From Ceratotherium simum simum (lineage: Eukaryota; Chordata; Mammalia; Perissodactyla; Rhinocerotidae): DNA of 64,000 bases. Shown here piece by piece: positions 45,085-58,299 of the stretch; within the stretch, counting starts at the first letter, position 1; every line of letters begins with the position of its first letter. Location of the stretch: NCBI RefSeq assembly GCF_000283155.1, contig NW_004454163.1, positions 1 to 64,000 of the forward strand, given 5' to 3'. The notes beneath the pieces are model-generated. The model worked only from the letters and a program-made list of their open reading frames with translations. It made no database searches and had not been told where the DNA came from. A program made the position numbers and the translations under genes.

Positions 45085-46500
45085 AAATAAAAATTGAAAT
45101 AGCTTCTTTGGAAGGGAAGTTGGCATGATCTAGTGATGTTAAAAATGTTTATATCCTATGGTTCCACAATTCCACTTATAGATATATACCCTAGAGGAAA
45201 TATGGCATTTGTTCAATAAAAGGCATTCTCTAGATTGCTCAAAAGAGTAGAGATTATGATAATAAAAAAGTAAAAATAATCCAAATGCCCATCAACAGTA
45301 GAAAGGATAAATTGTAGTATGCTACTCTATAGTGGACTATTACACAAAAGTGATAAATAACTGAATTATACCTATATAAAACAAAACCAAAGAATTAATA
45401 TTAAAAGTTGTTTATTAAAGTTCATATGGAAAAACAAATATACAAGAGTAGCCAGAAAAACATTAAGAAAGAAAAGCTATGGGGAAGACTACTTCACCAA
45501 ACATTGCAATATATTCAAGATTCTATACTTATCGGCTCAGCATGCTTCCACTGCACCACTCTGCTCTCTGTTAAAGATTCTTTAATTAAATCATTATAGT
45601 ACTGGTGTACAACTAGACAGACCACCAGTGGAATAAAATATATAGCTCTGAAATAGATTCAAATACATATACAAATTCAGTATATGATAAAGGTGGCATC
45701 TCAAATCACTGGGACAAGACTGACTTTGTAATAAATGGTGCCAATATAACTGTTTAGCCTCTTGGAAAAAGATACTAGTGGATCTATATCTCACACCATA
45801 CACAAAAATAAACCCCAAATCATTTCGGTATCCACATGAAAAATATTAAACCATACAAGTACAAGAATAAAACATGGGTAAATTACTCTTTAACTTCAGG
45901 GTAGATGAAGGTTTTCTAATTATGACTCAAAATATAGAGGCAATCAAAGAAAAGATTGTTTGACCACATCAAAATTGAAATTTCATGTGGCATAAAATAT
46001 CAAAATTAAAGTCAAAAGACAATTGACAAACCAGGAGAAGATATTTGCAACATATACTGCAAAGGGCTAAATTCCTAATATATACAGAACTCTTAAAAAC
46101 TGAGGGACAAGGGATCAAAATCCTCATAGAAAACTCCTAAAAACATGTAAATGAACAATTCAGACAAAAAAAGAAATTAAATAGTCCTGAAACAAATGGG
46201 AAAATACTCAAATTCAATCATAATGATATGTAAATTAAACAAACACTAAATGCAGTGTAAGACACCGGATTGGAAGCCAGCATAGAAAAGGAGCACTGGT
46301 GGAATAAAATGGTGAGATTCTAAAAGGTCTGTAGTTCATAGTCATTTTTCCAATGTTTGTTTCCTGGTTTTGATCATTGAACTATGCAAGATGGTACCTT
46401 AGGGGAAGCTGGGTGAAGAATATACTATACAGGAACTCTCTGTACTATTTTTTTTAACATTTCAGTAAGTCTAAAATCATTTCTAAATAAGAAATTTTAA
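45085..46500 (+). repeat. Old L1M sequence, ORF2 end to 3' end
   Basis: Sense L1M in order: 'TCCAAATGCCCATCAACAGT' near 45280, then FIWKNKYTRVARKT-like reading at about 45418, TTGACAAACCAGGAGAAGAT near 46023, and the 3' end words CAGGAACTCTCTGTACTATT near 46430. There may be two fragments joined near 45,405, because the ORF2 end appears before earlier ORF2 text. Confidence 0.7.
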
Positions 46501-46516
46501 AAAAACACTATGTTTA

Positions 46517-46719
46517 GGGGCCAGCTCTGTAGGACAGTGGTTAAGTTCAATATTTTAACCACTTTGGCAGCCCAGGTTCATAGGTTTGGATCCCAGGTGC
46601 AGACCTACACCGTTTGTCAGCCATGCTGTGGCTGCAACCCATATACAAAGTAAGAGAAGATTGGCACAGATGTTAGCTAAGGGCAAATCTTTCTCAACAA
46701 TGAGAAAACAAAAAAACCC
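46517..46719 (+). mobile_element. ERE SINE with target duplication
   Basis: Head GGGGCCAGCTCTGTAGGACA, box-B-like GGTTTGGATCC near 46584, one tail module (GATGTTAGCTAAGGGC near 46669) and an A-rich end. CACTATGTTTA (46506-46516) is duplicated as CACTGTGTTTA (46720-46730). Confidence 0.9.
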
Positions 46720-46739
46720 CACTGTGTTTAGGGTCATAA

Positions 46740-48521
46740 CATTTTTGGTAATACTACTAAAAATTATGAAGGAATGATAAGTATAAAATATGGGCTAGTG
46801 ATAATATCTGAGGGTGACAGATGGGAAATGGATTGGGAAAGGACACTCAGGGGGCTTTAATGGTAATTTTAATATTATTTTTCTGAGAATGGGTGTGAAT
46901 AGATGAGCATTCATTGTAACATGATTATTTTATACTTTTTATATATTTGATAATTTTTTTGAATCAATGCAATATATTTAACAAGTACAAAATATGAGAT
47001 TCTACCAGAAATACCAAGAGTTTGTCTTAGAAACAGGCTTTTAGTAGCAATTTGAAGTTGCTTTGCATTAAGTCAGAATACTCCTAAGAAGGCCTTTCGA
47101 TGTTACAATTTGAATAGATTTGCTTACTCCTCCATCTGTAGGTCCCTAATGTGAGCTGGCTTGCATTTGAGGATAGTAAAATCCTGGAAATAATGCAGTT
47201 TAGTTCTGAGTGCAGTATCAATGGAGAAAGGGGAACAGTTGGAATATTTGCCTTTGGATACAATTTTAAGAAGAGCAAATGGAAGAGAGTACTTATTGGC
47301 ACATACTGAGAACAATCTCCCTGCAGTGAGTCTCAAGATACCCAATTAAGATAAAATTAAATCATGCAAATATTGATCCAGCTAAATTTGCCAAGGGTAA
47401 GTCGTACTATCAGTCGAATTTCTTTATATTAAATAGCAAGCAATTGTAGAAAAGCCAAAAATGTTTTATATATTTTTTAAATCAGGGAAACAGTAATAAT
47501 AGAGAAAAATACATTTCATTTCACTTGTATAAAATAGTTGCATTGATTTTTGACTTGTGGTTTGGTTTATTATGACCAATTATATTTAAATATCAGACTC
47601 TCTCTCAGGTTTTTAGAACTATCACTGGTAATGCTCTACCTTCAAAGAGCTAACAATTTTCTTCCAATAAGGTACACACAATATAGTCAATTTGCACAGA
47701 GCTAAATGCATAAAATGAACAGAGAATATCCATGAACACTACAATGGCACATGGGCTCTCAATGTCTTAGAAAATGTCTATTAGCAATTTGATTGGTCAA
47801 AGTAATTGGTTATACTTTCATCACTGACTGTAATCACTCTTTGGGGAACTTCATCCAATTGTTGTAGGAAAATATGTATTTAATTCCATAGGTGTATTGG
47901 AATGAATGCAAGTCTGAGTTTCCTTTTTTTTCTTTAAGAATATAGTTTCTAAAAGCAAATATCTGCATTAAAATGTTTTCAATAAAGAAAACTCAAAAAA
48001 AATTTCTCCACAAGAAAGGTATAGATAATTTGTCATGAATTTGCTTAATATTATCTTCATTGTTTAGGTCATTATTCTAAGTTGTTAGCCATAATCTAAT
48101 AGTTGTATCCGATAAGGAAAGTAGTTGATTTATTTCAAGTCTACCAAATTTTGCATGTCTGTGTGCGTACAGACTGCTTCAAAGCAGTCACCTTTGGAGG
48201 GCACATTTACCATTCAGGCTGACCCTTGACCAAAGCACTTCTGGCGTTCCATTTTTAGAATTGCTCTCAGAGCTTACAACATGTTCAAGAAAATCCTCAA
48301 TAGACAATCTTAATCCTTTGACAATGGATTTGATTTTTGAAAAGAAAGTATGTGGAATTTAGTATAGTGAACAAAATGGGTAATGAATCTGGTTAGTAGA
48401 ATTCTGGGCTAAAAATGAGGCATGATTAGAAATGACTGCCATTTCCCCACAGGACATTTCAAACGGATTTTGCACAAACGGCACTTTCATTAAAATGAGC
48501 GTATAAACTTCCAAAGAATCT
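46740..48521. other. Unassigned sequence
   Basis: No gene. Overlapping minus frames 47084-47345 (about 70 codons) and 48459-48713 lack motifs; the latter runs into an L1. Confidence 0.5.
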
Positions 48522-49375
48522 ATTTTTTTTGAATGAGGTGTAATTGACAGATAATATTACATTAGTTTCAGGTGCACAACATAATGATTCAATATTTGTA
48601 TATACTGTGAAAAGATAACCACATAAGTCTAGTTGCCATGCATCACCATATAAAGTTACAAATTTTTTTTTGTGATGGCAACTTTTAAGATTTACTCTCT
48701 TGGCAACTTTCAAATATGCAATATAGTATTATTGGCTATAGTCACCATGCTATACATTATATCCTCATGACTTATTCATTTTATTACTGGAAGTTTGTAT
48801 CTCTTGACTCCTTCACCCATTTTGCTCATACCCCAAGTCCTTTCCCCTCTGGCAACCACCAATCTATTCTCCATATTTATGAGTTTTGTTTGTTTGTTTT
48901 GTTTTTTAGACTCTACAGGTAAGTGAAATCATATGGTATTTGTCTTTCTCTGACTTATTTCACTTAGCATAATACTATCAAGTTCCATCCATCTTGTCAC
49001 AAATGACAAGTTTCATTCTTTTTATGGCTGAGCAGTATTCCACTGTGTATATATACCACATCTTCTTTATCCATTCATCCATCCATGGATGGACATTTAA
49101 GTTGTTTTCATATCCTGGCTATTGTAAATAATGCTGCAATGAACATAGGGATGCATATATCTTTTTGAATTAGTGTTTTCATGTTCTTCGGATAAATACC
49201 CAGAAGTGGAATTGCTGGATCATATGGTAGTTCTATTTTTAATTTTTTGAGGAGTTTCCATACTGTTTTTCATGGTGGCTCCACCAATTTACATTCCCAC
49301 CGGCAGTGTACGAATGTTTCCTTTTCTCCACATCCTCTCCAACATTTGTTATTTATCTTTTTGATAATTACCATT
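48522..49375 (-). mobile_element. L1 fragment (antisense) with target duplication
   Basis: Antisense L1MA-type 3' end and ORF2 end: 'TTTCAGGTGCACAACATAAT' near 48567, 'GGCAACCACCAATCTATTCT' near 48851, 'CACTGTGTATATATACCACA' near 49041 and 'GGATAAATACCCAGAAGTGG' near 49190. CCAAAGAATCT before and CAAAGAACCT after (49376-49385) are the likely target duplication. Confidence 0.9.
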
Positions 49376-49385
49376 CAAAGAACCT

Positions 49386-50169
49386 GTTTTGGAAAACAAT
49401 ATTCACTTGTTTGCAGTAGTTATGGCATTGACATTTAAGCAAACAAGACTTTATAGTTCCTTGCAGTACATCATTGGGTTTGCTGTCCTGAGTGTTGGAG
49501 GAGAATTGTATGCATTTCTAAGAAGCCATTCTGTTACTGCTAGGGTAGGCCTCTTTCTAGAAGTCACTTCAACACTATTATTACAGAGTATTGCCGTGAG
49601 TTCCCACATCTTCTTCCAGACTGAGTAGAACACAGAATGTTGAAGCTTCCCTTTACTTTCCTCACAGAGCCTGCAGCCTAAAGGAAGCCAGAAATCAACA
49701 CTGTTTTAGAGTTAGAGTAGATGACAATGAAAGCCACAAGGTCACCAATCCCCCCAAACCAACTAATTTGCGAAAATTTGATTAAAATGAATTGGAAAAC
49801 AAGTTCGCTAAAGAAAGATATACAGCTGAGAGATGTGTGGGGAGCAAGCAAGGGACATTTTCATCCAAAGAAGCTAATTATATGCACAGAGACCTCGGTT
49901 TCTATCGAGAATCAGTTGGCAGAAACTTTTCCTCTCCTACTCCAGCTGCAACTTCTCTCAGTAACTTGCTGCTCACGTCCCCAGTCCGGCATCCTCCCTA
50001 AACGTCCTGGCTGTCCATCCCAGGGGCCCCACAGTGCTTAGGGCAACTGACAGCTCTCATTAGTCATTTCCTGACTTCTGATTTTCTGCCTCCTCTCCTC
50101 CTCACTCATTCTGAAAGATAAAGACAAGGCCAGGTTCTCTCCCTTAGCTTTTCAAATTCCTTCCTCACC
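49386..50169. other. Unassigned sequence
   Basis: GC rises near 49900-50100. Two overlapping plus frames at 49721-50041 and 49792-50001 lack family motifs, and no splice-flanked exon is evident. Confidence 0.45.
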
Positions 50170-50345
50170 ACTCTTCAGGCAGTGCAATAAGGCAGTTAAG
50201 TGCACAAGTTTGAATTCCAGCCTAACTCCTTAATAGCCGTGAGATCTACCTCACAGAAGTGTTTCAAAGAATGAATGAGTTTGCGCACATAAAGCATCGA
50301 AAGCCAGAATGAGCACTCAATGAATGGTAGTTATTATTATTAAGA
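50170..50345 (+). repeat. MIR SINE
   Basis: 'TAAGGCAGTTAAGTGCACAA' near 50189, 'TGAATTCCAGCCTAACTCCT' near 50211 and the tail 'GAATGGTAGTTATTATTATT' near 50322 are in sense MIR order. Confidence 0.7.
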
Positions 50346-51164
50346 ATTCAGTTTCACTGCGCTCAGCAAAAACAACATCTCTGTGCCACCCCTGTGCAAT
50401 CCCCTCACTACACGTATTCAAGGTCCAACCCCTTTCAGCTTGCACTTCGGCCTGTGAGGAGGAGAGAAGAGGAATGCTGTCACCTTCCAAGACTTTTATC
50501 TGGAACAGCCTTTATCTCTTTCACTGTGGGGATTTTCCCCAGGCTCTTTTGTCCTCTATTTCAGAGCTTATTTGGCTCCCTTTTGTGTTACTTTTGCTTC
50601 TATAGGAGGGTAGAGTTGCCCTATTTACAAGAAGGCCTATCACCATGGTAACTTGGTATTTTGATACAGGCATGAAACAATTCTGAGGGAAAAATAGGTC
50701 CCTTATTTTTCGACTTTGGCATATAGATGTATGGGAATCAAAATACTTGCCCAACATTATATAGCTGGTTCAAATGTCAAAGCAAAGAGACAAGTTTTCT
50801 TGATATTTTAAATAAGTATTGAGCAACCACAGCATGCTCTCCATTGAGCAGAACATTCTCACAATTAATTTCCGCCTCTTAGGCACTAGCGCTTGCAGGC
50901 AACGTGGCATATACTTTGGTGAACTCATTCTCTGAATGAAAGAATTTGTATCCATGATCGGACAAAGAATTGTCTTGTTCATTCAAATTGCAAAAGGCAT
51001 TGTGAAAGATGTCATTTGAAGTTTCTGGAATATTTTGAATGTTTATTGAGGGGGAACAAGACAGAGAATTTAAAACTCAGCCTGTTCTTAATTGTCAGAG
51101 GAATATGGTTGCTGTATATATCGTTTGTACACTGTGTATGGAACAAGGGGCAGGCTGGTTTTGA
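50346..51164. other. Unassigned sequence
   Basis: Nothing recognised. Opposite frames at 50324-50757 are shadows of each other. Confidence 0.45.
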
Positions 51165-51265
51165 GTACTGAATGCCTACTGTGTTCCAGGCTCCCTACTA
51201 TGAGTTGCTAACATAGATTCGTGAGCTGTCACTTGTGCTTTTGGCATTCTTCATTTGGTGAGGAA
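51165..51265 (-). repeat. MIR fragment (antisense)
   Basis: 'TGCCTACTGTGTTCCAGGCT' near 51173 opens an antisense MIR; the rest is decayed. Confidence 0.55.
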
Positions 51266-51584
51266 ACAAATAATTACAATACGATGCAATGTCTCTGTAG
51301 ATAGCTATGATATGTTATGAGAGAAGAGAAGGAAAGAAGGCCACATAGAGGTGAACTTTGAACTGTATTTTAAGAGTGGCCAGCTGGCGAAATTAGAGGG
51401 AAGAGGCTTTGCATCAGTTAGAAACTGGTGACACTCTTTATAGTATCTCTCCAGAACCTCAACTTCTTTTATTCTCTCTGCCAAACATGGCAAGCATAAT
51501 CTCCACATTGGCATAGTCCAAATCGAGGTGTTCCTAGGACCAAGCCTGCTGACAGAGCCCCTGTGAATTCCTGTGCTGTAGTAT
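51266..51584. other. Unassigned sequence
   Basis: Possible decayed antisense L2, but I cannot fix it. Confidence 0.35.
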
Positions 51585-51985
51585 TTTCAGGTTGCCAAAT
51601 GCGCCATCTTTTTTCTCACTTTTGCTCGTTGTGTTCCACCTGTCTGAAATGCCCCTGCTGCACCATTCTCCTCCTCCATCCACACCACCTGTATGCTTCC
51701 TCTTGCCAACTTCTGTTGTCCTTTGGGCCTTCGCTTTGCAGTTTCTTATTTGGAATCACCTTTGCTGATGCCAGAGTGTTCTAGGCCTCCTATTTGCTCC
51801 TGCAGTATTCTCTACTTCCCTTCATATTGGTGCTTATAAAAGTGTTCTGTCATTGCTTGTTTTCTGGTCTGACTCATTCAATTCCACTCATTCCTTTCAC
51901 TCTCTTCACTAGGAAGCAATCCGTGTTGTTCCCTTTTGTACTCCCAGAGCCTAACAATTTTTATTAAATAGATGTACAAATGCAT
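51585..51985 (+). repeat. LINE L2, 3' portion
   Basis: Sense L2 order: 'CACTTTTGCTCGTTGTGTTC' near 51618, 'CCTTTGGGCCTTCGCTTTGC' near 51720 and 'CTCCCAGAGCCTAACAATTT' near 51941, ending 'TTATTAAATAGATGTACAAA'. Confidence 0.7.
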
Positions 51986-53919
51986 AAAAGAAGACATTGC
52001 TTATAATAACTGGCAAATAATAGAAAGTACTACCTTGTCTCATAAAGATGTTTAATTGGATTTGTTATAGAGTCTTCCTGAAAGATATTTTGATTTGTTT
52101 GGTCATTTAATTATTGAGTTCTAAGAGTTAAATATTTTATGTACAAAGTCTTTGTCTACATATGCCTATTCATTTTCTTTATGGTGTCTTTTGATGAGCA
52201 AAAGATTTTAGTTTTTTTGAAGCCTAATTTATCTTTTTTTGTGTGTGTGGTTACTTCTTTTGGTGTCTAAGAAGTTTATTCTTGCCTGTTGTAAAGATAT
52301 TCTCTTCTGTTTTCCTTTAGAGTTAGTATAGTTTTACCTTTTGCACTTAGGTCTATGATCCATCTCAAGTTAACTCTTGTGTATGGTGTGAGGTAGGAGT
52401 CAAGGTTCACATTTTTGCATATGAATATCCAGTTCTAGCATCATTTGTTAAAGATTTTTCTTTCCACATTGAATTGTTTTGGCAAATTTATTGGAAATCA
52501 ATTGACTATTATAGGTCTATTTTGTTCCGTTGATCTCTTTGGTCTATCCTGTAACAATACTACACAGACTTGATTATTGTATCTTTATAGTAAGTCTTGA
52601 AGTCAGATAACATAAGACCTCCAAAGTCTGCTGATATAATTATTGGTCAACTGGGTAAGAATTGGCATTTAGCAATATTGAGTCTTACAATCCATGAACA
52701 TAGTATATCTCCCTATGTATGCAGGTCTTTACTTTCAATATGTTTTGTATTTTAAAGTATAGAGGTCATGAATATTATTTGTCAAATTTATATCTAAATC
52801 TTTTACATTTTTTGTCTCTAGTTTAGATAGAAATATATTTTAATTTTATTTTCCAATTGTTTGCTGCTAGTATATAAAAGTGCAATGAACTTTATACCTG
52901 ATACTATATCCTATGACCTTGCTAAATTTACTTGTTCAATTTAATAGATAATTTTTATATTACTTAGGATAGTTTATGTAGATAATCATGTTATCTGAAA
53001 ATGGACACTATTTTCCTTCTTCATTTTTTAGTTTTATGTCTTTTATTTATTTTTCTTGCCTTACTGTTGAGGCTGGGACCTCCAATACATTGTTGAATAG
53101 AATTAGAGAAAATATCCTTGCCTTTTTCCAAAATTTAGGAAGGAAGTATTTAATGTTTCACCATTAAGAATTTTTTAGCTATGGATTTTTTCATACATGC
53201 CCTTTATTTACATTGAGAAAGTTTCCTTTAATTCCTAGTTTGCTGAGAGTTTTTTTAAAAGCATGAACAAGTGCTGAATTTTAGAATTTTGTTAAATTCT
53301 TTCACCTTCTATTAAGGTAACTGTACAATTTTTCTCTTTTATTCTAATAATGTGGTGAATTACATCAATTGTTTCTCAAATATTAAAATAACTTGAAAAT
53401 CCTGGGATAAATCCTAGTTTTTCATGGAGTATTATCCTTTTAACATACTGGGAGACAATATTTGCTACTATTTTCTTAAGGGTTTTTATGACTATGTTCA
53501 TGAGCAATATCAGTCTCATGAATATAGTCTGTAGTCTTCTTATAATGTCATTGTAAGGTTTTGGCAACAGGATTATGCTGGCCTCATAAAATGATTTTTG
53601 AAGTATTCACTCCTCTTCTATTTTCTGAAAGAATTGTGTAAAGTTCGTATTATTTCTTTCTTAAGTGTTTGATAGAATTCATAGGTGAATGCATCTAGAT
53701 ATGACATATTCCATGAAGGAAAGCTTTTGATTATGAATTCAATTTCCTTAATAGATAAAGGGATATTCAGTTTTTCTCTTTCATCTTGTGTCAGTTTTAG
53801 TAAGAAATGTTTTCAAATAATTTGTCTTTTCATCTAAATTTTCAAGCGTATTTTCATAGAGTTTATCATATTCTCTTCTTTTCCTTTTAGGTCCATAAAA
53901 TCTATAGTGATAGAGCTCT

Positions 53920-54393
53920 TGTGATGGTTAATTTTATATGTCAACTTGACTGGGCCACAAGGTGCCCAGATATTTGGTCAAACATTATTCTGGGTGTTTC
54001 TGTGAGAATATTTTGGATGAAGTTAACATTAAAATCAATAGATTTTGAGTAAAGCAGATTGTACTTGCTAATGTCAGTGGGCCTTATTCAATTGGTTGAA
54101 GACCTGAATACAACAAAAAGACTAGCCTCCCCTGAGCAAGAGAGAGTTCTCCAGCAGACAATCTTTGGATTTTATCTACAACATCAACTCTTCCTACTTC
54201 TATAGCATAATGACTTTGGACTCTAACCAAACATTGACTCTCCTGGCTCTCCAGCTTGCCAGCCCACCCTGAAGATTTTGTACTTGCCAACTTCCATAGT
54301 CACAAGAGCCATTTCCTCATAACAAACAAACAAACTAACAGATAAATAAATATTCTATTGGTTTTGTTTCTCTGGAGAACCCTGATTAATACA
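53920..54393 (+). repeat. MLT2-type ERVL solo LTR, complete
   Basis: Starts TGTGATGGTTAATTTTATAT and ends with CTCTGGAGAACCCTGATTAA plus TACA. It is a relative of the truncated copy at 42,572. L1 sequence resumes on both sides, so it integrated into the L1. Confidence 0.88.
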
Positions 54394-55233
54394 ACCCCCT
54401 TCATTCCTGATATTGGTAATTGTTTTCTTATTGATCAGTCTTTCTAGATGTTTGTCAATTTGTTGGTCCTTTCAAAGAAGCCACTTGTGACTTTATTAAT
54501 CGTCTTTATAATCTGTTTCTTTCCTATTTCACTACTGTCTGATCTTAGTTTTATTTTTTCCTTCCTTTCACTTACTTTGGGTTTAATTTGTTCAACTTTT
54601 TATTAATGTGGAAACTTAGATAACTGATTTTCAACCTTTCTTTTGTAATATAAACATTTAAAGCTATTCATTTCCTTCCAGGCACTGTGTTAGCTGCATC
54701 CCACAAATTTTGACAGGTATTTTCATTATCATTCAGTTTGGTGTTATATCTAATTTCTCTTGTGATTTCTTTGACACATGGGTTATTTAGAAGTTTGCTG
54801 CTTAACTTCCAAATACTTAGAGTTTTTAAAATATCTTTTTGATACTTATTTCTAAGTTAATTTTCTTGTGGTCAATGATCCTAATCTGTAATATTTCAGT
54901 CTTTTGAAATCTACTGAGACGTTTTATGAGCCATCATATGGTTTACCTTGTTGAATAGTCCATGTACACTTATAAAGAATATGTATTGGGCAGTTGTTGA
55001 CTGTTCCAAAATGTCAATTAGATCATGTTGTTCAATAGTCTTTTGCAATTCTTCTATATAACTACTGATTTTTTTGTATACTTGTTCTTTCAATTACCAA
55101 GAGAGGAATGTTAAAATCTCTAACTCTGACTGTTGATTTGACTCTTTCTCTTTTTAGTTCCATCACTTTTTGTTTTCATATTTAAAAGTTTTTTAGGTAG
55201 GTACATAGGCATTTAAGATTTTATGTCTTCTTG

Positions 55234-55541
55234 GGGCCGGGCCCCTGGCTTAGCAGTTAAGTGTGCGCGCTCCGCTACTGGTGGCCTGGGTTCTGATCCC
55301 GGGCGCACACTGATGCACCGCTTGTCTGGCCATGCTGAGGCCGTGTCCCACATACAGCAACTAGCAGGATGTGCAGCTACCACATACAATTATCTACTGG
55401 CACTTTGGGGAGGGAAAAAAAAAAAAAAGGAGGAGGATCAGCAATAGATGTTAGCTCAGGGCCAGTCTTCCTCAGCAAAAAGAGGAGGATTGGCATGGAT
55501 GTTAGCTCGGGGCTGATCTTCCTCACAAAAAAAAAAAAAAC
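55234..55541 (+). mobile_element. Young ERE SINE with perfect 16-bp target duplication
   Basis: Begins GGGCCGGGCCCCTGGCTTAG (the first G is shared with the duplication). It has a GGTTCTGATCCCGGGCGC box-B-like stretch, a CATACAGCAACTAGC module, an internal A-run and two TTAGCTC tail modules, then a 14-A tail. ATTTTATGTCTTCTTG is repeated exactly at 55218-55233 and 55542-55557. It keeps CpG-rich sequence, so it is one of the younger insertions here. Confidence 0.95.
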
Positions 55542-57817
55542 ATTTTATGTCTTCTTGATGAATTAGTCATTTTATCATAATGAAATCTTCCTCTTTTTCT
55601 CTGATACTACTTCTTGTCTGAAAGTCTATTTTTTTCTAATACTAATATATTTATGGCAATTTTCTTACATCTACTGTTTTACAGCATAGCTTTTCCCATA
55701 TATTTACTTCTCACTCATCTTTGCCTTTATATTTAAAGTGCACCTCTTCCATATGGCAAAAATTGGGGCTTTGTTTTTTTATTTTTCTGACAATCTCTGT
55801 CTTATAAACAAAGTGTTTTGTCCACTTTCGTAGTGTTGATATTGACATGGCTTTATTTCTTTACTCTTGTGGTATTTTTTTTTTTGTTAGTCTCATCTCA
55901 TCTATATTTAATTCACCTTTTTTCTCCACCTTCTTTTGGATCAATTAAATCTTTTTATGCCAGTTTAATTTCTTTATTGGCTCTTTAGGGATTATGTATG
56001 AATCTTAAAATTAACATAGTCTACTCAGAATTAATATTGTATTAGCTCACCTAAAATGTAAGAGCATTGCAACTGTGTAGTTTCGTTTACCAATTCTATC
56101 TTTTGTCCAAATGTCTTTATATATATTAAATCTATATGTATTATAAATTCCACAGTACATTGTTTTAACATTTTCAATTATCTTTTAAAGAAATAAGTGA
56201 AGAAAAAAAATACATAATCTCCGTTTACCTAAATGTACCATTTCCAGTGCTTTTCACCATGTCCAGTAGATCAGAGTTGCCATAAGATGTCTTTCCCTCA
56301 GCTTTAAGAACTCACTTTAACATATTTTGTAGTGTAGGTCTGATGGAGAAGAATATGCTCATTTTTGTTTATCTTAAAATGGTAACCTTCATTTTTGAAG
56401 AATATTTTAGCTGGATATAGAATTCTGAGTTGCCAGATTTTATTTTTTGGCAATTTGAAGATATTCCATTGTCTTTTGGCTGTCATTCTTTCTGAAGAAA
56501 AGTTGACTATAATTTATATCTTTGTATATAATATGTCATTTTTCTCAAAATATTTTCAAAATTTTCTCTTTATAGTTGTTTTTCTTCAGTTTTATTATGA
56601 TCTATATAGATGCAGTTTTTTATGTACTTAACCTACGTACGGTTCACTAAGCTTTTTGGATCTATGTTATATTTTTCACCAAATTTGGAAATATTCCACC
56701 CCTTTCTCTTTCTGCTTTCCTTCTAGGACTTCAATTACACGTATGTTAGGCCACTTGATATTGTCTAACACGTCACCGAGGCTCCGCTTACTTTTTAAAA
56801 TCTTTTTCTCTCTGTTCTTCAGATTTTATATTTTCTATTGATTTATATTTAAGTTCGCTGATACCTCTACCATCTAAAATCTGCTGTTAAGCCAATCAGG
56901 ACATTTTTCATTTTAGATATTATATCTTTAATTCTGAAATTTCCACTTAGTTCTTTCTCATAGTTTCTATCTGTTAATTTATTATTACTATGTTTTTCTT
57001 TGAAGTCATTAATATACTTAAAATAGTTGCTTTAAAGTCTTTGTTCAATAATTTCAACATCTCATTTCTTGGGGTTGAGCAGCATTAACTTTTCTCTAGA
57101 TTATGTGACATTTTTTCTGTTTGAGAGGAGCATGTCTAGTAATTTTTTATTGTATGCTGAATATTGTGGATGATATGTTGTAGAGATTCTGGATTTTGTT
57201 ATAATTCTCTGAAAAACATTGACATTTGTTCTAGCAGGCAGTTAATTTGTACTCTAAACTCTCTCTCCTGTGATGGGCAGCAGCTGAAATCTTTGCTCAG
57301 CCCTCTCACCCTTCCAGTTGTTTTTTCTGCTGAGTCCCTTGGAGACTCCCTGTGCATGCTTAGTTCAGGCTAATATAGGATTTGGGCAAAGTTTATACAC
57401 AGATTTCTAGGGTAACTCTCTAGACATGTCCCTCTGATCTGGGGCTTGTCTTATCAGTTTGCTACCATTCTGGAAGCCCTGGACCCTAACTTCTGACTCT
57501 TTGAGTCAATAAGACCAAGGATTTCTGCTTAAATTTCAGCTGCTCCATGCCATGTAGACTCGGTGTGTCCTCAGGCAAAAAGAACATATAAACCAAATCT
57601 TATCTAGTGCTCTTCTTCTCTTTCAGGAGCCATCTCCCCTCTAGTTTCTGCCTGATTTGATTTCTCTCTGGTGCTTTCTAATAGTTGCTGAAAGTTATAA
57701 TCATTTTATATGAGAAAGTCAGTCTTATATAAACTACTCTGCAATTATCAGAATTAGAATCTGGCAAAATAAACCTTAATTTTTTCTACACTTTCATTCT
57801 TTACATAAAATAAGACA

Positions 57818-58274
57818 TTGCAGCATTATTTCCAAGACTTGGAAAAAACCCAAGTGCCCATCAACAGATGAATGGATAAAAAGAATGTGGAATATGTATA
57901 CAATGGAATACTACTCAACCATAAAAAGATGACATCTTGATATCTGTGACAACATGGATGGACCTTGAGGGTATTATGCTAAGCAAAATAAGTCAGATGG
58001 AGAAAGATAAGTACTGTATGATTTCATTCATATGTGGAAGATAAAACAACAATAATAAACAAACATATAGATATAGAGAACAGATTGGTGGTTACCAAAA
58101 GGGAAAGGAGGTGGGGGGAGGGCAAAAGGTGTAGAGGAATATTTGTACGGTGCAGATGGCAACTAGACTTTTGGTGGTGAACACGATGTAGTCTATACAG
58201 AAGTCAAAATACAATCACATATGCTTGAAATCTATATCATATTGTAAACTAAAGTTACCTCAAATAAATAAATA
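57818..58274 (+). mobile_element. 5'-truncated L1 tail with target duplication
   Basis: Final ORF2 part (CCCATCAACAGATGAATGGA near 57858; TACAATGGAATACTACTCAA near 57899) and 3' UTR (GGTTACCAAAAGGGAAAGGA near 58092), ending in (AAAT)n. AATAAGACA precedes it (57809-57817) and follows it (58275-58283). Same 3' UTR type as 36,430. Confidence 0.92.
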
Positions 58275-58299
58275 AATAAGACAAAGATTCAGCAATCCA

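Larger units (their letters stand above)
52050..57760 (-). mobile_element. Long antisense L1, ORF2 through ORF1 and 5' region, interrupted
   Basis: About 5 kb of L1 after removing insertions, missing its 3' end. From left: ORF2 C-terminal text (TTCTTTATGGTGTCTTTTG near 52174), RT (CTTGCCTTACTGTTGAGGCT near 53056), the MLT2 insertion, the linker (GTCAATTTGTTGGTCCTTTC near 54454), endonuclease-side text (54,660-56,200), an ERE SINE at 55,234, then ORF1-like text (TTTAGCTGGATATAGAATTC near 56406) and the 5' region. All frames are broken. Unlike the L1 at 18,367, the part upstream of RT is present. Confidence 0.8.

Noticed and set aside
49721..50041. Possible exon in a GC-richer stretch
   Set aside because: Two frames compete, there is no recognised domain, and no convincing acceptor/donor pair was seen.
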